Source of the DNA: Tateyamaria sp.
Lineage (GTDB): Bacteria; Pseudomonadota; Alphaproteobacteria; Rhodobacterales; Rhodobacteraceae
Direction: 5' to 3'
Length of the DNA stretch: 10,839 nt
Assembly (NCBI GenBank): GCA_018668195.1
Contig: JABITU010000147.1
Location: 1 to 10,839, forward strand
Under the pieces are notes generated by a model. That model worked only from the letters and a program-made list of their open reading frames with translations. It made no database searches and had not been told where the DNA came from. Of the stretch, positions 7,169 through 10,839 are shown piece after piece. The position numbers and the translations under genes are program-made. Each line of letters opens with the position of its first letter. Positions within the stretch are counted from its first letter, which is position 1.

Positions 7169-8103
7169 GCCCAGACGCCCCATGTTACAGGGAGCAGTGC
7201 CTCAGCCAAAATCGCACCAAAATGCAGAAACAGATACCATAGCGACAGTTTGAAAAACTTTTTTTCCACTGCATAGCCGTCAGCATCGGACTGCGCTTCG
7301 TCCCTACGCCAAATGTCGAATGCTCCTTTTAAGAACAGTGCATTCAGAACCAATGCAATAGCCAAATAAACCGGACCGCCGATGGCAGTAAACCCAGTGC
7401 CCACTGCAAGTATCACGAGTGGCACTGTGTAAATGAGGATATGCTTTCGCGTTGACGTGCGCCCATGCGTGACAGTCAGCATCGGCACACCCGCATCATG
7501 GTAGTCTGCCTTCATAAAAAGGGCCAGCGCCCAGAAATGCGGCGGTGTCCACATGAAAATCAGCGCAAACATCAGCCATGCTTCGATGGACATCGATCCA
7601 GTGGCAATAACCCAGCCTATTACCGGCGGAAACGCACCTGCAGCGCCCCCAATCACGATATTCTGCGGGGTGGACCGTTTCAGCCAAGCTGAATAAATCA
7701 CAATGTAGAAAAAGATCGTGAACGCCAGCAAGAAGGCCGCTAAAAAGTTAGCGCTGAGCGCCAACATCATAACCGACATTCCAGACAACGCAAAACCAAG
7801 CATCTTGGCCTCGTCCGGAGTGACCTTGCCCGCCGGGATGGGTCGCTTTGCAGTGCGGTGCATGACTTGGTCAATGTCTGCGTCCCACCACATGTTCAGC
7901 GCGCCAGATGCACCTGCTCCAATGGCGACAAACAATATCGAAGCGATGGCAATTACAGGATGCACTGCAACCGGGGCCGCTAAAAGGCCCACCAGCGCAG
8001 TGAAAACCACTAATTGCATGACACGCGGCTTCATCAAGGCAAAATAATCGCCCAAGGTTGCTTCGGTCGTCTGCTGCGCATTTTGATAGCTAACGTCGGT
8101 CAT
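7165..8103 (-). CDS. ctaB: protoheme IX farnesyltransferase (heme O synthase)
   Basis: This UbiA-family integral membrane prenyltransferase adds a farnesyl group to heme B to make heme O, the precursor of the heme A used by the aa3 oxidase. With the start chosen here it has 312 residues and about nine hydrophobic segments. Seen: DYFALMKPRVMQL (19-31); the Mg-diphosphate motif N-x3-D-x3-D at Asn70, Asp74, Asp78 in NMWWDADIDQVMHRTAKRP (70-88); the family signature YSAWLKRSTPQNIVIGGAAG (137-156); MWTPPHFWALALFMKADY (184-201); and AGVPML (204-209). The frame stays open to a TTG at 8130, but ATG 8103 has AGGGG four bases upstream (8108-8112), while 8130 abuts a hairpin, so 8103 is preferred. It lies 58 bases after ctaC, with the hairpin between, and overlaps ctaF by 4 bases. 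Confidence 0.96.
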   Translation of the reverse strand: MTDVSYQNAQQTTEATLGDYFALMKPRVMQLVVFTALVGLLAAPVAVHPVIAIASILFVAIGAGASGALNMWWDADIDQVMHRTAKRPIPAGKVTPDEAKMLGFALSGMSVMMLALSANFLAAFLLAFTIFFYIVIYSAWLKRSTPQNIVIGGAAGAFPPVIGWVIATGSMSIEAWLMFALIFMWTPPHFWALALFMKADYHDAGVPMLTVTHGRTSTRKHILIYTVPLVILAVGTGFTAIGGPVYLAIALVLNALFLKGAFDIWRRDEAQSDADGYAVEKKFFKLSLWYLFLHFGAILAEALLPVTWGVWA

Positions 8104-8133
8104 TTGACCCCTGATGGCTGAAAATTCCAAACC

Positions 8134-8157
8134 AAGGGCGGGAACAAACCCGCCCTT
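8134..8157. terminator. strong hairpin between ctaC and ctaB (partial terminator or transcript-end stabiliser)
   Basis: AAGGGCGGG (8134-8142) and CCCGCCCTT (8149-8157) form a perfect 9-bp, GC-rich stem around a 6-base loop. It begins 4 bases past the ctaC stop. Read leftward, the stem is followed by TTGGTTTGGAATTTT, a broken T-tract, so termination may be partial. It could instead protect the 3' end of a ctaC message after processing. It makes sense as a device to lower ctaB expression relative to ctaC. Confidence 0.65.
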
Positions 8158-8161
8158 TATA

Positions 8162-9043
8162 TTAGTTCGACGCTACGTCAAAAGATTGCAGAGTTCCTGC
8201 AAACTCTGCGCGTGCCGTGTTGAGCCATGCCTCATAAGCTTCTTGGCTTACGACTTTGACTGTAATTGGCATGTAAGCATGCGCAATTCCACACAGTTCC
8301 GAGCACTGGCCAAAATAGATGCCTTCTTTCTCGGCCTTGAACCAAAGCTCTGCCAGACGGCCCGGCACCGCATCCTGTTTTACGCCAAACGCTGGCACGG
8401 TCCACGCATGGATAACATCAGCGCCAGTCACTTGAACGACCACGGTTTTATTTACCGGAATCACGACTGCGTTGTCGGTTGCCAACAAAAAATCCTCGCG
8501 GGCATAACCAGCTTCGATCAAGGCTTCTTCGGTCTCCGGTGTCAGAGCATTATTACCACCAGTCGCCGGAGCGCCAATCATGTAAGCGTCAAAAGCAAAA
8601 CCCTCATCAACATACTCGTAGCCCCAGAACCATTGGTATCCAGTTGCTTTGATTGTTACGTCCGCTTCGGGGATTTCTTGTTGATGGAACAAAGTGGGCA
8701 ATGAAAATGCCCCGATAAACACCAAAATTACGATTGGTATGATCGTCCATGCGACTTCGATCGGCGTGTTGTGGGTAAAGCTGGCCGGAACAGGGTTCCT
8801 CTTTTGGTTATATCGGATGACAACCCATACCATTAGGGCGGTCACGAATAGCGTGATCAGTGTCATGATGACCAGCATCATGCCGTCCAACCACTGAAGA
8901 CGGCGCGCCACTTCTGTCGCCGCGGGTTGAAAGCCCATCGCGCCATCGACTGGCTTACCGATCACCTCCAACGTGTCCTGCGCCCATGCTGGGCTTGTTA
9001 CAAAAGCGCTGATAGCGCCCGAAATCGAGAATAGCTTTTTCAT
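8162..9043 (-). CDS. ctaC: cytochrome c oxidase subunit II (aa3 type) precursor
   Basis: Subunit II carries the CuA centre that accepts electrons from cytochrome c on the periplasmic side. With the start at ATG 9043 it has 293 residues. Seen: a signal peptide MKKLFSISGA...SPAWA (1-21) with an A-W-A cleavage site before Gln22, matching the mature Gln start known in Paracoccus; two membrane helices at about 54-77 and 96-118; the aromatic electron-entry patch GYQWFWGYEY (135-144); and a complete CuA set of His212 (VIHAWTVPAFG), Cys247, Glu249 and Cys251 in GQCSELCG, His255 and Met258. The open frame extends 51 codons further to 9196, but that extension is not COX II-like and would bury the signal peptide; AGGA (9051-9054) sits 7 bases before ATG 9043. 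It is the first gene of the leftward block, divergent from tldD. Confidence 0.97.
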   Translation of the reverse strand: MKKLFSISGAISAFVTSPAWAQDTLEVIGKPVDGAMGFQPAATEVARRLQWLDGMMLVIMTLITLFVTALMVWVVIRYNQKRNPVPASFTHNTPIEVAWTIIPIVILVFIGAFSLPTLFHQQEIPEADVTIKATGYQWFWGYEYVDEGFAFDAYMIGAPATGGNNALTPETEEALIEAGYAREDFLLATDNAVVIPVNKTVVVQVTGADVIHAWTVPAFGVKQDAVPGRLAELWFKAEKEGIYFGQCSELCGIAHAYMPITVKVVSQEAYEAWLNTARAEFAGTLQSFDVASN

Positions 9044-9237
9044 CTGGTCGTCCTGATCATGCTGGACCGTTTCTGGTTCGGAGAAGGCCAAATACGCGCA
9101 CCGCAGACCCCACCCGTTGTATTGTTGCGGAGTACAATCATATCTTGGAAACAAGATAAAGGCTTTTGGCCGCGTCAAACGGACGCTTTTGGTCACCCAG
9201 TTGCGCCCAATGCCTCAACACAAAATAGGAAATTAAC
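9044..9237. promoter_or_regulatory. divergent ctaC/tldD intergenic region
   Basis: This 194-base region must hold promoters for the leftward cta genes and the rightward tldD gene. A TATGAT hexamer reading leftward (9142-9137) is a possible -10 for ctaC, but I see no good -35 at the right distance. Beside it lies an 18-base inverted repeat (9141-9158). AGGA sites precede both starts: 9051-9054 for ctaC and 9227-9230 for tldD. I do not see an FNR-type TTGAN6TCAA site. Confidence 0.6.
9141..9158. promoter_or_regulatory. inverted repeat TATCTTG-GAAA-CAAGATA, candidate operator or RNA hairpin
   Basis: Perfect 7-bp arms flank GAAA. As DNA this is an 18-base dyad of the size bound by dimeric regulators, and it overlaps a possible leftward -10 element. 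As RNA in a tldD leader it would be a 7-bp stem capped by a GNRA tetraloop. I cannot assign it to a known regulator. Confidence 0.4.
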
Positions 9238-10659
9238 ATGTCTGATGCTCGCTTTGCCCCACTCGAGAATACAGTGGATCGTGACGAATCTCTTGGCATC
9301 CTACGTGATGCAACTGTCGGGGCAGATGATGGCGAGCTTTTTCTGGAACGCCGCCGCTCTGAAGTACTGGTTTATGACGATGCCCGCCTAAAGACTGCCA
9401 GCTATGACGCATCCGAAGGGTTTGGTCTGCGCGCGGTGCGCGGTGAAGTGACCGGATACGCCCACTCGACTGAGTTGAGCGTTGCCGCATTGCGCCGCGC
9501 CTGTGAAACTGCGCGCCGTGCAGTCGGGGATGGGGGCGGAACATTGGCAGATGCGCCACAAGCGACCAACACACGCCTCTACACAGACGCTGATCCAATT
9601 TCCGGAGCCAGCTTTCCTGTCAAACTCGAGACGTTAAAAGATATCGACGACTACCTCCGCGCACTTGATCCGCGTGTGGTTCAGGTCTCGGCTTCGCTTG
9701 CGGCATCGCTCCAAGAAGTTGAGATTCTGCGCCCGGATGGGCTATCTATGAAGGACATACGGCCAATGAGCCGCCTGAACATCTCTGTAATTGTCGAGCA
9801 GAATGGTCGACGCGAAAGCGGATCGGCGGGCGGCGGCGGCCGCGTCGGTTTGGGTGGGCTGATTGACCGGGACAACTGGCAAGGCAAGGCCCGCGAGGCG
9901 CTCAGAGTGGCCGTGGTGAACTTGGATGCAGTCCCGGCCCCTGCGGGCGTCATGGATGTCGTTCTTGGCCCAGGGTGGCCCGGCATTTTGCTACACGAGG
10001 CGATCGGTCACGGGCTTGAAGGGGATTTCAACCGCAAGGGAACCTCTGCCTTCGCAGGGTTGATGGGAGAGCGTATTGCCGCCAAAGGGGTTACAGTGCT
10101 TGATGACGGTACGATCCCCGATCGCCGGGGGTCGATCACGATTGACGACGAAGGGACTGCTTCGGGGAAAAACGTGTTGATCCAAGACGGCGTCCTAGTG
10201 GGTTATATGCAAGACCGCCAGAACGCGAGGCTGATGGGTGTCAAAGCAACCGGCAATGGGCGTCGCCAAAGCTATGCCCACACCCCGATGCCCCGCATGA
10301 CCAACACCTATATGCTGGGCGGTGATACCGAACCGGGCGATATCGTCGCCGACCTAAAAGACGGTATCTACGCCGTGGGCTTTGGTGGCGGGCAGGTCGA
10401 TATCACGAACGGAAAATTTGTGTTTTCCTGTACCGAGGCGTATCGCGTGGTGAATGGCAAGGTCGGCGCACCCGTCAAAGGTGCAACGCTGATTGGCGAT
10501 GGGGCGACCGCGCTTAAGCATATACGTGGCATAGGCAACGACATGGCCCTGGATCCGGGCATGGGCAATTGTGGCAAGGCCGGGCAATGGGTGCCGGTGG
10601 GCGTAGGCCAACCAACGCTAATGATCGGCGGGCTGACCGTAGGGGGATCAGCCTCTTGA
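9238..10659 (+). CDS. tldD: TldD-family metalloprotease
   Basis: TldD, usually with its paralogue TldE (PmbA), forms a cytosolic protease that degrades unfolded peptides. In enterobacteria it matures microcin B17 and affects CcdA antitoxin turnover. The 473-residue protein is full length. Seen: N-terminal domain segments GELFLERRRSEVLVYDD (32-48) and GFGLRAVRGEVTGYAHS (61-77), and the catalytic motif HEAIGHGLEGD (253-263) with His253, Glu254 and His258. Cys445 in GMGNCGKAGQ falls where the third zinc ligand lies (offset nine from E. coli TldD His262/His266/Cys454). The C-terminal end carries QPTLMIGGLTVGG (458-470). The start is set by AGGA seven bases upstream (9227-9230). TldE is not in the window. 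It is divergent from ctaC, and its physiological target here is unknown. Confidence 0.96.
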   Translation: MSDARFAPLENTVDRDESLGILRDATVGADDGELFLERRRSEVLVYDDARLKTASYDASEGFGLRAVRGEVTGYAHSTELSVAALRRACETARRAVGDGGGTLADAPQATNTRLYTDADPISGASFPVKLETLKDIDDYLRALDPRVVQVSASLAASLQEVEILRPDGLSMKDIRPMSRLNISVIVEQNGRRESGSAGGGGRVGLGGLIDRDNWQGKAREALRVAVVNLDAVPAPAGVMDVVLGPGWPGILLHEAIGHGLEGDFNRKGTSAFAGLMGERIAAKGVTVLDDGTIPDRRGSITIDDEGTASGKNVLIQDGVLVGYMQDRQNARLMGVKATGNGRRQSYAHTPMPRMTNTYMLGGDTEPGDIVADLKDGIYAVGFGGGQVDITNGKFVFSCTEAYRVVNGKVGAPVKGATLIGDGATALKHIRGIGNDMALDPGMGNCGKAGQWVPVGVGQPTLMIGGLTVGGSAS

Positions 10660-10785
10660 TGGGTCAGTCAGGGAACGGATGTGGAATTCCACCAATGGGA
10701 GAACTTGCCAGAGCCACCCACTTTTGTTCATCCGTTATTAACCTTGGCGATTCTATAAGAGTTTAAGCAATAGACGGAGAAGCGG
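10660..10785 (+). promoter_or_regulatory. tldD to downstream-gene intergenic region
   Basis: This 126-base gap shows no clear intrinsic terminator after tldD. It contains a perfect 12-base palindrome, GTGGAATTCCAC (10681-10692), with no loop. It also has an A/T-richer part with TTATTAACC (10736-10743 area) and TCTATAAG, which may hold the promoter of the next gene. GGAG (10776-10779) is the ribosome-binding site, six bases before ATG 10786. A lone TTAACC resembles a CtrA half-site, but the paired half at the standard spacing is absent. Confidence 0.4.
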
Positions 10786-10839
10786 ATGACTGAAGCCAAG
10801 GACACCCATCCTTCTTCCACTCACCCCCCCACTCCCACC
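10786..10839 (+). CDS. N-terminal 18 residues of a gene cut by the right edge; possibly DNA-processing protein DprA
   Basis: ATG 10786 has GGAG six bases upstream and opens a frame to the window end. The visible residues are MTEAKDTHPSSTHPPTPT, a polar stretch rich in His, Pro, Thr and Ser with no fold of its own. From memory, Rhodobacterales DprA proteins often start with a similar His/Pro/Thr tail and are encoded directly after tldD; DprA loads RecA onto incoming single-stranded DNA. The identity is inferred from position and composition only, since no DprA domain is visible. Confidence 0.5.
   Translation, partial: MTEAKDTHPSSTHPPTPT

Noticed and set aside
9044..9196. 51-residue N-terminal extension of COX II
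   Set aside because: It is not hydrophobic, lies before a good signal peptide, and has no ribosome-binding site as well placed as the AGGA before 9043.
1..10839. Search for a mobile element, CRISPR array, defence system or biosynthetic cluster
   Set aside because: No transposase, integrase, terminal or direct repeats, spacer array, toxin pair or unusual cluster was seen. Every large gene belongs to a known housekeeping or respiratory family.

Overview
The window looks like ordinary chromosomal DNA of a marine alphaproteobacterium of the Rhodobacterales (Roseobacter/Rhodobacteraceae group). The evidence is the gene order and the close match, from memory of the families, of the cytochrome oxidase proteins to those of Paracoccus and Rhodobacter. 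GC content looks moderate for this group; I did not count it. No mobile element, CRISPR array, rRNA or tRNA is visible.

Layout. Positions 1-1141 (minus strand) hold the N-terminal 380 residues of a GlcD/D-2-hydroxyglutarate-dehydrogenase-type FAD-linked oxidase that runs off the left edge. About 430 bases without a convincing gene follow. From 9043 down to 1573 a continuous leftward block reads ctaC (COX II), ctaB (heme O synthase), ctaF (a 53-residue assembly protein), ctaG (Cox11-type CuB chaperone), ctaE (COX III), a SURF1 protein, thrC (threonine synthase), an M16 zinc peptidase and a RimJ/RimL-type GNAT acetyltransferase. Divergent from ctaC, across a 194-base intergenic region, tldD runs rightward from 9238. 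A last gene starts at 10786 and is cut by the right edge; it is possibly dprA.

How the genes work together. ctaC and ctaE encode two core subunits of an aa3-type cytochrome c oxidase. ctaB makes heme O (the heme A precursor), CtaG delivers copper to CuB and SURF1 helps place heme a. Subunit I (ctaD) is not in the window. Many junctions are tight: ctaB/ctaF and thrC/M16 overlap by 4 bases, ctaF/ctaG and M16/GNAT share one base, and the SURF1-thrC gap is 3 bases. Two junctions are different. A hairpin lies between ctaC and ctaB, and a textbook intrinsic terminator lies between ctaE and SURF1. This suggests that subunit II is made in excess, and that the SURF1-thrC-M16-GNAT segment is a semi-separate transcription unit.

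Three starts were moved inward from the longest open frame because ribosome-binding sites, hairpins or the signal peptide demand it: ctaC at 9043, ctaB at 8103 and SURF1 at 5488. I found no clear previously undescribed system. The items most worth checking are the two hairpins, the small ctaF gene, and an 18-base inverted repeat in the ctaC/tldD divergent region.
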